NCBI GenBank assembly: GCA_015904045.1
Contig: JABMDG010000041.1
Coordinates: forward strand, 7,573-14,292
Length of the DNA stretch: 6,720 bases
Origin: Nitrospira sp.
Lineage (GTDB): Bacteria > Nitrospirota > Nitrospiria > Nitrospirales > Nitrospiraceae
Reading direction: 5' to 3'
This document shows, in pieces, positions 1-5,230 of this stretch (the stretch's first letter is position 1; each line of letters begins with the position of its first letter). The translations under genes and the position numbers were made by a program. Below the pieces are notes generated by a model, which was not told where the DNA came from, ran no database searches, and saw only the letters and a list, made by a program, of their open reading frames with translations.

Positions 1-1644
1 CGCGGTGCGGGCAAAGTCTTGAGAGTTCCATCCGTTCGTTCCGAGCAGCGGGACGCGCATGTCATGGAATGCCAGTTGTGCGGCGATCAGCCCGATGTCT
101 TTGGAGCGGCTGGGGATGAATATTGCATCGAATCCCGGTGTGTACAGGATCCGTTTATCGTTTCGATTGAGCGGTTTTCCTGCCGGTCGCGATGGATCGA
201 CCGGAACGGCGAGCCCGTACTTTTTGAGGTCTTCGGTTTTGAGCTGCGTGATCGGTGGACCGAAGTCGGTGTCTCCTTCGTTGAAGGGGACGGCGGCAAT
301 GATTTCTCCCTCATGCTGCCGGACCTCTTGCGCGAAGAGCCGCGCAAGTTCACGGCCGTAGATCGTATTGGGGTAGAGGATGCAGAACCGCCGATAGCCT
401 TGTTCCTTCGTGGCATAGGATGCAATGCGTTCAGCCTGCAGGCCGTAGGTGAGCGAGGTGCTGAACAGATAGGTGCCCAGCCGGCGGATATTAGGGAGAG
501 TGGCAGCGGGGGTGATGAGCGGCACTCTGGTCCGTTGCGCCATTTCCGCCATGACAGGGAGATTCTTGGACAGCATGGGGCCGATCACTGCGAGCGGGCG
601 GTCTTCAGTGAGCAACGTTGAGAGATCGTCCAGAAATCCCTCGCGTTCGGCATCGTGGTCCTTCACGATCAAGCCGATGGATGGCATACCGGTCTGTTCG
701 CGCGCGCGCTCGATCGCAAGCTGGATGCCGTCCAGGACATCGTTGGCAAAGGCGCCCAGGCGTCCTGACAACGGGAGCACCGCGGCGATGAAATACTGAT
801 TGGTTCTGAGTCTGGTGTTCAGCAGTTGCAGCGCATCATGGGCCTTGGGCCCATGGGGATGCGTCGGGAAGGCGGCGAGGAAATGGCGGATTTCTCCTTC
901 CGCCAGGTGATCTTCGCCGCGCGAGATGTAGTAGTCGATAAGCCGAATGGAGGCGAGGTCTCCGGGATAGGCGCGTGGGAATGCCTCCCGTATCCGGGTC
1001 AACCCTTTTCTGTCGAGTTTTTCCGCGATCATGTCGCGGATCTGCTCGCGCGTTTCTGCCGCCTGTTCATCCGAACCGCCGCCCATCCCTTCCAAAAGCG
1101 TGCGGATGGCCCGGACGAAATCCTTCTTTTGCACCAAGCAGTCCGCCGTCAGTTTCAGCGCGTCGTATTTGGTGCCGGGATCCTGGGTTACTGCGCGGAC
1201 TTGAGCCGCCAGCGGCAGAGCCAAATCGACATTGCCCATGGCGGCATGCGTGCGGGCCAATAAGAGTTTGCCGGGCTCGCTCAGTTCGGATTCCGGGAAT
1301 TCTTGTTGAAGCAGGTTCAAATATCTGAGTGCTTCAGCATAATCCTTCATGCCGTAGAGAGCGCCGCCGAGGAGCAAATACGTATCATCCAGGTGCTCAG
1401 GCCGGGGTGTCGTGGTGAGAAACCGGCGCAGAGTCGCTGCTGCGGTTTCATAGTCGCCTTTTTCGATCTGCTGTTTCGTTTGTGCCAACACCGGTGGATT
1501 GGGAACGGGGCCCGCCGGTTTGTTGACCGCGATTGCGGGTTCCGTCACAACGAGACAGAGGCTGAGCAGCACCATGAGCGGCACGATCCCGACCAGGCGC
1601 GGCAAGACCGGCAACGTGTGGAGATGGTGTGTGTGGGGGAGCAT
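1..1644 (-). CDS. LpoA/LppC-like penicillin-binding protein activator (TPR plus periplasmic-binding fold), 3' end outside window
   Basis: The frame is open for 548 codons from the ATG at 1644 to the window edge, so the C-terminus is missing. Residues 1-39 look like a signal peptide: a hydrophobic core at about 17-33 and an AIA cleavage site before Val40. Cys30 sits in LSLC, a poor lipobox, so a lipoprotein is less likely. Residues about 50-280 are helical, with TPR-like pairs (KGDYETAAATLRRFL, MKDYAEALRYLNLL). From about 283 a type I periplasmic-binding fold starts (IAAVLPLSGRLGAFANDVLDG), with AVIGPMLS, VPLITPAAT, the FCILYPNTIYGRELA strand-helix, and FDAIFIPSRSKDIGLIAAQLAF then LLGTNGW. This order of domains is that of LpoA/LppC-type proteins. 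LpoA in gamma-proteobacteria is an outer-membrane activator of the peptidoglycan synthase PBP1A; that role here is inferred from family. A substrate-binding protein of branched-chain amino acid type is the alternative, but the TPR half argues against it. The ATG is the only ATG/GTG/TTG after an in-frame TAG; the RBS is weak. Confidence 0.85.
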   Translation of the reverse strand, partial: MLPHTHHLHTLPVLPRLVGIVPLMVLLSLCLVVTEPAIAVNKPAGPVPNPPVLAQTKQQIEKGDYETAAATLRRFLTTTPRPEHLDDTYLLLGGALYGMKDYAEALRYLNLLQQEFPESELSEPGKLLLARTHAAMGNVDLALPLAAQVRAVTQDPGTKYDALKLTADCLVQKKDFVRAIRTLLEGMGGGSDEQAAETREQIRDMIAEKLDRKGLTRIREAFPRAYPGDLASIRLIDYYISRGEDHLAEGEIRHFLAAFPTHPHGPKAHDALQLLNTRLRTNQYFIAAVLPLSGRLGAFANDVLDGIQLAIERAREQTGMPSIGLIVKDHDAEREGFLDDLSTLLTEDRPLAVIGPMLSKNLPVMAEMAQRTRVPLITPAATLPNIRRLGTYLFSTSLTYGLQAERIASYATKEQGYRRFCILYPNTIYGRELARLFAQEVRQHEGEIIAAVPFNEGDTDFGPPITQLKTEDLKKYGLAVPVDPSRPAGKPLNRNDKRILYTPGFDAIFIPSRSKDIGLIAAQLAFHDMRVPLLGTNGWNSQDFARTA

Positions 1645-1684
1645 GGTGTTTGAACGGCGGCAGAGTCTGTCCCGTACCGACTGA

Positions 1685-1713
1685 CTAGTATCGGAAAGGG
1701 TGCAAGGTGTCAA
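1685..1713 (-). promoter_or_regulatory. Sigma-70-like promoter for the LpoA-like gene
   Basis: On the minus strand a perfect -35 TTGACA (1713-1708) is followed, after 17 bp, by TACTAG (1690-1685), a 3 of 6 match to the -10 consensus. GATACT (1692-1687) overlaps it with a 15-bp spacer and matches 4 of 6. Transcription would begin near 1678, leaving about 34 nt of leader before the ATG at 1644. Position, spacing and direction fit; no promoter was measured. Confidence 0.5.
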
Positions 1714-1838
1714 GGAGAACCACGGTGTGTTCGTTGTGTTTGCAGTAGGAGTTGGCTATAGTTTCGTTCCTCGTGAAGCGTATCTTGTTAGGGAGAAGAG
1801 CGTATAGCTGATGGCGTATAGCACGGGACTGAGCCAGA

Positions 1839-1913
1839 CAGTTGTGAATTGAGAATGAAGAATGGTGAGTTGCGTCTAGAAACTCTCAATTCTCAATGCA
1901 ACATTCGCAACTG
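1839..1913. repeat. Imperfect inverted repeat, 33-nt arms
   Basis: The left arm (1839-1871, starting CAGTTGTGAATTGAG) and the right arm (1881-1913, ending ATTCGCAACTG) are reverse complements at 24 of 33 positions when aligned without gaps. They are separated by only 9 nt (1872-1880). Pairing is best at the two ends (CAGTTG with CAACTG, GAGTT with AACTC). There is no T-run after either side, so it is not a typical intrinsic terminator. It may be a degenerate mobile repeat. Confidence 0.6.
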
Positions 1914-1983
1914 AGACCTGTATCGGCCATAAGCCACACGCCATAGGCTCTTTCCGCCGACCACGCTTTACCGTTCGACCCTT

Positions 1984-2045
1984 CGATGGACTCAGGGTCT
2001 CGAGCTGTGTCGAGGGACAGGCTCACGGTCCTGAGCAGAGTCGAA
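1984..2045 (-). repeat. 31-nt tandem repeat with nested dyad symmetry (REP-like)
   Basis: Read on the minus strand, unit 1 (2045-2015, starting TTCGACTCTGCTCAGGACC) and unit 2 (2014-1984, starting CTCGACACAGCTCGAGACC) abut and agree at 21 of 31 positions. A further partial TCGAACGG follows at 1978-1971. The element is also self-complementary: TTCGAC (1974-1979) with GTCGAA (2040-2045), CTCAGG (1991-1996) with CCTGAG (2030-2035), and CTCGA (1999-2003) with TCGAG (2010-2014). I recall TTCGAC...GCTCAGGAC repeats as common between genes in Nitrospira and other environmental bacteria. It lies downstream of the 2102-2554 gene and could help end its transcript. Confidence 0.65.
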
Positions 2046-2101
2046 AGCCGAGGCACGAGCATTGGAGCAATTTCGCAATACATGGTCACGAATGATGCTG
2101 G

Positions 2102-2554
2102 CTAGGGGGCCTCTGGCCACGCCCCGCTCCGGATGGTCCAGATCACTTCGGTATCGTAGATCGTCCACTCCCGCTCTTTCCGATGGAACCAGACGAGAAA
2201 CCCCGCGCCTGTTTCGTCAGGGCGCATCTGTTCGACATATACAAGCGCCTGATCGTTCTGAAGCGTCCGCCCCACCCGCGAGAAGGCCAGCCGCTCCAAC
2301 ACCTGCAGCGCCTGCACCGGGACGGCGGCGGACACTTCCGGTTCTTCAAGAGACTGTCCCGTGACAAATCGATAGCGAACCCCGAATTGGAACCGGCCTT
2401 GAAGCCGACCGGCTTCGCGGTTGGCTCCGACAAAATCCCTCACAAGGTCAGACGGCAGCCGACCCATGAAAAAGTTCCGATCGGGAAAGGGCCCAATCGT
2501 CATCGGCTCTGCCCGGCCCGGAAACAGCCGGGCGACCGTCATACGCTCGATCAC
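2102..2554 (-). CDS. Unrecognised protein, 146-150 residues, uncertain (possibly lost) 5' end
   Basis: I do not recognise this protein. From a GTG at 2554 it has 150 residues; from the ATG at 2542, 146. There is no cysteine and no evident signal peptide or membrane segment. The C-terminal half looks rich in beta strands and aromatic residues (FQFGVRYRFVTG at 55-66, ALVYVEQM at 103-110, GFLVWFHRKEREWTIYDTEVIW at about 118-139), with a helix at about 80-92 (VQALQVLERLAFS). That makeup looks like a real folded domain, unlike the antisense frames. Neither start has a good ribosome site, and the frame stays open upstream, through the antisense of the neighbouring tRNA fragment, without another ATG, GTG or TTG. 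The natural N-terminus may therefore have been lost. It stands alone on this strand, convergent with nothing, and its function is unknown. Confidence 0.55.
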   Translation of the reverse strand: MIERMTVARLFPGRAEPMTIGPFPDRNFFMGRLPSDLVRDFVGANREAGRLQGRFQFGVRYRFVTGQSLEEPEVSAAVPVQALQVLERLAFSRVGRTLQNDQALVYVEQMRPDETGAGFLVWFHRKEREWTIYDTEVIWTIRSGAWPEAP

Positions 2555-2584
2555 TACCAGCCTGGTGTATGAAGTGAGAAATAT

Positions 2585-2645
2585 GCGGGAGAGCGCTGCC
2601 CTTACAAGGCAGAGGTCACAGGTTCGATCCCTGTTCCGCCTACCA
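2585..2645 (+). pseudogene. tRNA-Val(UAC) fragment lacking its 5' third
   Basis: The 3' two thirds of a tRNA are perfect: D-stem 3' strand GAGC (2591-2594), anticodon stem CTGCC/GGCAG around loop CTTACAA with anticodon TAC (2603-2605, valine), variable loop AGGTC, T-arm ACAGG-TTCGATC-CCTGT (2618-2634), acceptor 3' strand TCCGCCT (2635-2641), A73 and encoded CCA (2643-2645). An intact gene should have AGGCGGA and GCTC about 20 and 12 nt before 2591. Instead the sequence there is GAAGTGAGAAATATG, with no matching acceptor or D-stem strand. D-loop similarity stops near 2585. It is therefore a remnant, probably not a working tRNA. A sequence or assembly join error is the main alternative. Confidence 0.75.
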
Positions 2646-2754
2646 AGGGTTTTTCGCAGGCTGGTTTAAGGGAAACGATCAGTTCGGAGACGCGACGAGT
2701 GAAGATAAAGTTCGGGATATGACCGACGACCATCTGTATGTAGCCTGTGCAGTC

Positions 2755-2784
2755 TTGTCATTCCGATCTTCCACCAGCCATAAG
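2755..2784 (+). promoter_or_regulatory. Possible promoter for tRNA-Asp
   Basis: TTGTCA (2755-2760) is followed after 18 bp by CATAAG (2779-2784), then an AT-rich stretch directly before the tRNA at 2792. The start of transcription would fall almost at the mature 5' end, which is unusually close, so the call is weak. The preceding 2646-2754 shows nothing I can name. Confidence 0.3.
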
Positions 2785-2791
2785 GATTAAT

Positions 2792-2870
2792 GGGGCCGTC
2801 GTTCAGCCTGGTTTAGGACGCCAGATTGTCAATCTGGAGGTCGCGGGTTCAAATCCCGTCGGCCCCGCCA
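2792..2870 (+). tRNA. tRNA-Asp(GUC)
   Basis: A complete cloverleaf can be folded: acceptor GGGGCCG/CGGCCCC, D-stem GTTC/GGAC (one G-T pair) with an 11-nt loop containing GG, anticodon stem CCAGA/TCTGG around TTGTCAA (anticodon GTC), variable loop AGGTC, T-stem GCGGG/CCCGT around TTCAAAT, discriminator G73 and encoded CCA, 79 nt in all. G73 together with the GUC anticodon is the known identity set of bacterial tRNA-Asp. It lies upstream of tolQ in the same direction. Confidence 0.97.
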
Positions 2871-2926
2871 TATTTCGATGCCTGTGTCGCAAGGCTTCCT
2901 CTGTGTTCTCTCGCGATCACGAGGCT

Positions 2927-2946
2927 GCGCCCCATTCGTGGGGCGC
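2927..2946 (+). terminator. Strong TTCG-loop hairpin after tRNA-Asp
   Basis: GCGCCCCA (2927-2934) and TGGGGCGC (2939-2946) are exact reverse complements around a TTCG loop, an 8-bp GC-rich stem 57 nt after the tRNA. Only TTCC follows, so it is not a textbook U-tract terminator. It may still stop, slow or protect the tRNA transcript, and it separates the tRNA from the tol operon. Confidence 0.45.
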
Positions 2947-3058
2947 TTCCATAAGGGGACTATTCGTTTCCGTTCGGTTCTCCAAGAGGAACGCCAGCTC
3001 GGCCCGATCTGGGTCGAGCAAGTCGTATTTTGTCGAGCCCCTCATTTTCACAAGAGTC

Positions 3059-3067
3059 TGATACACT
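3059..3067 (+). promoter_or_regulatory. Possible extended -10 promoter of the tol operon
   Basis: TGATACACT matches an extended -10 (TG, one base, TACACT). No -35 lies at the usual distance; TTGTCG at 3030 is 26 bp away. Transcription from here would start near 3074, about 44 nt before the tolQ start. The call rests on one short motif in the right place. Confidence 0.3.
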
Positions 3068-3105
3068 CCAGTTCAACCGCATGGTGCGGGATGTAAAGAA
3101 GGGAG

Positions 3106-3117
3106 CAGGAGACTCCT
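3106..3117 (+). promoter_or_regulatory. tolQ ribosome binding site inside a small dyad
   Basis: AGGAG (3107-3111) lies 6 nt before the ATG at 3118 and fixes that start. The whole AGGAGACTCCT is a perfect 11-bp palindrome with an odd centre; in RNA it could form a 4-bp stem (AGGA/TCCT, 3-nt loop) that hides the Shine-Dalgarno sequence. A second purine run, GGGAG, sits at 3101-3105. Confidence 0.6.
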
Positions 3118-3840
3118 ATGTTTCAATCCGGTCCCATAGGAATTTTTGTTTCACTCGGCCTCGTATCAAAAGTCGTCCTACTGTTGCTGCTCGGTTTTTC
3201 CGTCATGTCCTGGGCGGTCATTCTCTATAAGTGGATGGCGTTCCGAGCGGCCGATGCGGAGGACCGCCGGTTCTTGGCTGCTTTGTCCAAGGCGAAGGAT
3301 CTCGATGACGTGCCTCGTCATAGCCAACGGACGGCCGTGGGGCCTTGTGCGCATATCTTTTATGGCGTGACTGATCGGCTGAGCCGGCGCGGAGGGGAGG
3401 TATTGGATCCTCTTGACGGCGAAGGAGTGCCAGCGATCGATCGGCATGTCGTCGAGCGGACCGCCGCACATCTCGCGCAAGGTCAAATCGCCAAGCTGGA
3501 GTCGTTCCTGCCGTTTCTGGCAACGACCGGGAACATCAGCCCGTTTGTGGGGCTGCTCGGTACCGTGATGGGGATCATCGATTCGTTTCGGGAAATCGGC
3601 ACGCAAGGCACAGCCAGTATTTCCGCCGTGGCCCCCGGCGTGTCGGAAGCCTTGATTGCGACAGCTGCCGGATTGTTCGCGGCGATTCCCGCCGTCATTG
3701 CGTACAACTATTTCCTGACGCGCATCCGACATACGGCCTTCCGCATGGATTCGGTCGTGGTCCAGCTGTATGCGCTCTTTCCCGTCAAGGGGAAGCCGGC
3801 TTCGACACCCGTTGAGGTCGCTGTGGGAGCGAAGCGATGA
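3118..3840 (+). CDS. tolQ: TolQ, proton channel subunit of the Tol-Pal motor (MotA/TolQ/ExbB family)
   Basis: This 240-residue inner-membrane protein is close to the usual TolQ length of about 230. The first membrane segment is at about 17-37 (VSKVVLLLLLGFSVMSWAVIL), followed by a cytoplasmic helical region. The family block then spans TM2 and TM3: GNISPFVGLLGTVMGIIDSF (138-157) and VAPGVSEALIATAAGLFAAIPAVIAYN (171-197). Thr149 and Thr182 fall at the positions of the channel threonines T145 and T178 of E. coli TolQ. With TolR it forms the channel that turns proton flow into force on TolA. ExbB is a close relative; TolQ is preferred because tolB is in the same operon. AGGAG lies 6 nt before the ATG, and the stop overlaps the tolR start as ATGA. 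No ybgC precedes it, unlike E. coli. Confidence 0.93.
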   Translation: MFQSGPIGIFVSLGLVSKVVLLLLLGFSVMSWAVILYKWMAFRAADAEDRRFLAALSKAKDLDDVPRHSQRTAVGPCAHIFYGVTDRLSRRGGEVLDPLDGEGVPAIDRHVVERTAAHLAQGQIAKLESFLPFLATTGNISPFVGLLGTVMGIIDSFREIGTQGTASISAVAPGVSEALIATAAGLFAAIPAVIAYNYFLTRIRHTAFRMDSVVVQLYALFPVKGKPASTPVEVAVGAKR

Positions 3841-4280
3841 TTCTCGAAAGCCGGCAGCGGCGATTTTTGGCTGAGATCAATGTCATCCCGCTCGTCGATG
3901 TCGTGTTGGTGTTGCTGGTGATCTTCATGGTAACGGCCCCGATGCTCTACCGGGGCATGGATATCAAGCTGCCGACTTCCGCATCCAATACCATCAAACC
4001 GGAGATCCGGGTCGTTCTTACAATTGAAAAAGATCAGCGGCTCTATCTCGACAAGGATCAGGTGAGTGTCGCGCAGTTAGAGCGCAAGCTTCGCTTGCTC
4101 AAAGAGGAGCGCAAGGACGTCTCTCTGTATCTGCGGGCCGATCAGGATGTGCCGTATGGCGTGGTCGTCCACGTGATGGATGGAGTGAAAAAAGCCGGCA
4201 TCGAAAAACTGGGCATGGTCACTGATCCAGTCGGGCCGGAACGTGTGACCGACGCCGTGCCGCCAGCGCACAAGAAGTAG
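3837..4280 (+). CDS. tolR: TolR, proton channel and peptidoglycan-binding subunit (ExbD/TolR family)
   Basis: The 147 residues match the usual TolR/ExbD size. A short cytoplasmic end is followed by the family signature EINVIPLVDVVLVLLVIFMVTAPML (13-37), the single membrane helix. Asp21 corresponds to the proton-carrying Asp23 of E. coli TolR. The periplasmic domain (about 50-130: IRVVLTIEKDQRLYLDKDQVS, VSLYLRADQDVPYGVVVHVMDGVKKAGIEKLGMVTDP) has the expected beta-alpha pattern of the ExbD/TolR fold, which in TolR binds peptidoglycan. The ATG overlaps the tolQ stop, with GGGAG (3825-3829) 7 nt upstream, so the two are probably translationally coupled. ExbD is the alternative name; the operon decides for TolR. 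Confidence 0.93.
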   Translation: MILESRQRRFLAEINVIPLVDVVLVLLVIFMVTAPMLYRGMDIKLPTSASNTIKPEIRVVLTIEKDQRLYLDKDQVSVAQLERKLRLLKEERKDVSLYLRADQDVPYGVVVHVMDGVKKAGIEKLGMVTDPVGPERVTDAVPPAHKK

Positions 4281-4294
4281 GGGGCAGGGCGCGT

Positions 4295-5218
4295 ATGGCA
4301 CAGGCCTCTGCATCGGCCGGTTTCTGGTTGGAGGGTGAGCGGCAGAAAGATTTCACCGGTCGTTTCTGGCGTGCCCTGGCGATTTCGGTCGTGGTGCACC
4401 TGGCAGTGCTGGCCCTGGTCGCATGGGTTCGGCTGCCCAAGCACGGTGAACGGCCCTTGGCCTCCATCGAGATATCTCTTGCAGCCGAGCCGACTCAACC
4501 GGAAAAAGCGGTTCCTCCCCCTCCTCCCCCTTCCGTTCCTGCTCCACCTGTCAAACCGGTCCCCGCCACCGCGCCGCCGAAACCTGTGAAAGCCCCGGCT
4601 AAGGACGTCATGAAGGACGTGGTGTTGCCACCCAACGCTCCGGCGTTCGGAGACATCAGCCCAGCGGAGAAACCGAAAAAGCCACAATTCAAGCTTCCCG
4701 ACGTTCCGGTCGCGTCTGAGACGAAGGAGCCTCTCGTCCAGGCACCGGAGTCGAAGCCGCGACCATCCCTGACGGAAGACTTGAACAAGGAGTTGGACGA
4801 GGAGTTCAAGAAGCTCAAGAAAGTCGAACTGCCGAAGGCTGTTCCGACTGAACCATCGCCCAGGCCCGTGCCTCGCGTCGAGGCCAAGGCGCCGAGTGTC
4901 AAGGCGGTGGACACGACGCTCAAGGTCCCCGGGATGGCGCCGGGGTCAAATGCGTACTTGGGACGCGTGCGGCAGCGGATCAGTAGTTTTTGGAACGCGC
5001 CGCCGGTGGATGTGGCAGCCCAAGCCTATGTGGTCGTCGTGCAATTCAGACTGCACCGCAATGGATCGGTCACCGGGGTGATGATCGAACAGTCTTCGGG
5101 AAATGAGTACTATGACTTGGCAGGGAAACGGGCCGTGCTCAGCGCAGCCCCCTTGCCCGCGTTTCCACCCGCCTTTATATTCGGAGTGAGCTACAGCGTA
5201 TCCGGTGAAGGAGCATAG
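4295..5218 (+). CDS. tolA: TolA/TonB-like periplasm-spanning protein, copy 1 (short C-terminal tail)
   Basis: Of 307 residues, the N-terminus is cytoplasmic and one membrane anchor spans about 27-45 (ALAISVVVHLAVLALVAWV), with His35 in a VVVH motif like the SHLS region of TolA/TonB anchors that meets TolQ-TolR. Next come a Pro-rich stretch (PPPPPP at 74-79, then KPV/APP), a charged helix (160-177, TEDLNKELDEEFKKLKKV) and a C-terminal TonB/TolA-type domain (about 220-307: YLGRVRQRISSFWNAPP, VVVQFRLHRNGSVTGV, SGNEYYDLAGKRAV, PLPAFPP). The linker is far shorter than the Lys/Ala helix of E. coli TolA. It should link the motor to TolB/Pal. Relative to copy 2, the part after FPP is 15 rather than 20 residues and does not align. 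The start is supported by AGGG 5 nt upstream and by the same MAQAS opening in copy 2. Confidence 0.85.
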   Translation: MAQASASAGFWLEGERQKDFTGRFWRALAISVVVHLAVLALVAWVRLPKHGERPLASIEISLAAEPTQPEKAVPPPPPPSVPAPPVKPVPATAPPKPVKAPAKDVMKDVVLPPNAPAFGDISPAEKPKKPQFKLPDVPVASETKEPLVQAPESKPRPSLTEDLNKELDEEFKKLKKVELPKAVPTEPSPRPVPRVEAKAPSVKAVDTTLKVPGMAPGSNAYLGRVRQRISSFWNAPPVDVAAQAYVVVVQFRLHRNGSVTGVMIEQSSGNEYYDLAGKRAVLSAAPLPAFPPAFIFGVSYSVSGEGA

Positions 5219-5230
5219 AGGCAGACGTTC

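Larger units (their letters stand above)
1714..2101. other. Gene-free intergenic region rich in short repeats
   Basis: I see no credible gene between the promoter of the LpoA-like gene and the stop of the minus-strand gene at 2102. It holds two copies of GCGTATAGC (1800-1808 and 1814-1822), an imperfect inverted repeat (1839-1913), a related-looking stretch with CCATAAGCC and GCCATAGGC (1927-1948), and a tandem dyad repeat (1984-2045). A 67-codon open frame on the minus strand (1886-2089) runs straight through these repeats and is judged spurious. The repeats resemble the mobile or degenerate intergenic repeats seen between genes in several environmental bacterial genomes; that resemblance is from memory. 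Confidence 0.6.

Noticed and set aside
1550..1565. Possible lipobox Cys (residue 30) in the LpoA-like protein
   Set aside because: LSLC has leucine directly before the cysteine and lies inside the hydrophobic core; AIA before residue 40 is a better cleavage site.
19..1684. Several plus-strand open frames of 60-200 codons (for example 19-621, 826-1263, 1303-1653)
   Set aside because: They are antisense to the continuous 548-codon LpoA-like gene and show no domain or sensible composition.
1886..2089. 67-codon minus-strand open frame
   Set aside because: It is mostly translated repeat (31-nt tandem units and inverted-repeat arm), with no ribosome site or recognisable fold.
2106..2125. GGGGC/GCCCC stem at the 3' end of the unknown minus-strand gene
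   Set aside because: A 5-bp stem with no T-run after it, lying in coding sequence.
2183..2572. 129-codon plus-strand open frame opposite the unknown minus-strand gene
   Set aside because: Its product is basic and low in order, while the minus frame gives a plausible strand-helix pattern; only one can be real.
3011..3040. Imperfect inverted repeat GGGTCGA ... TCGAGCCC before tolQ
   Set aside because: Only 7 pairs with a bulge and a 15-nt loop; too weak to call an operator or terminator.
2747..3096. Plus-strand open frames across tRNA-Asp and its downstream hairpin (2747-3061, 2878-3096)
   Set aside because: One contains the whole tRNA, and neither has a ribosome site or protein-like pattern.
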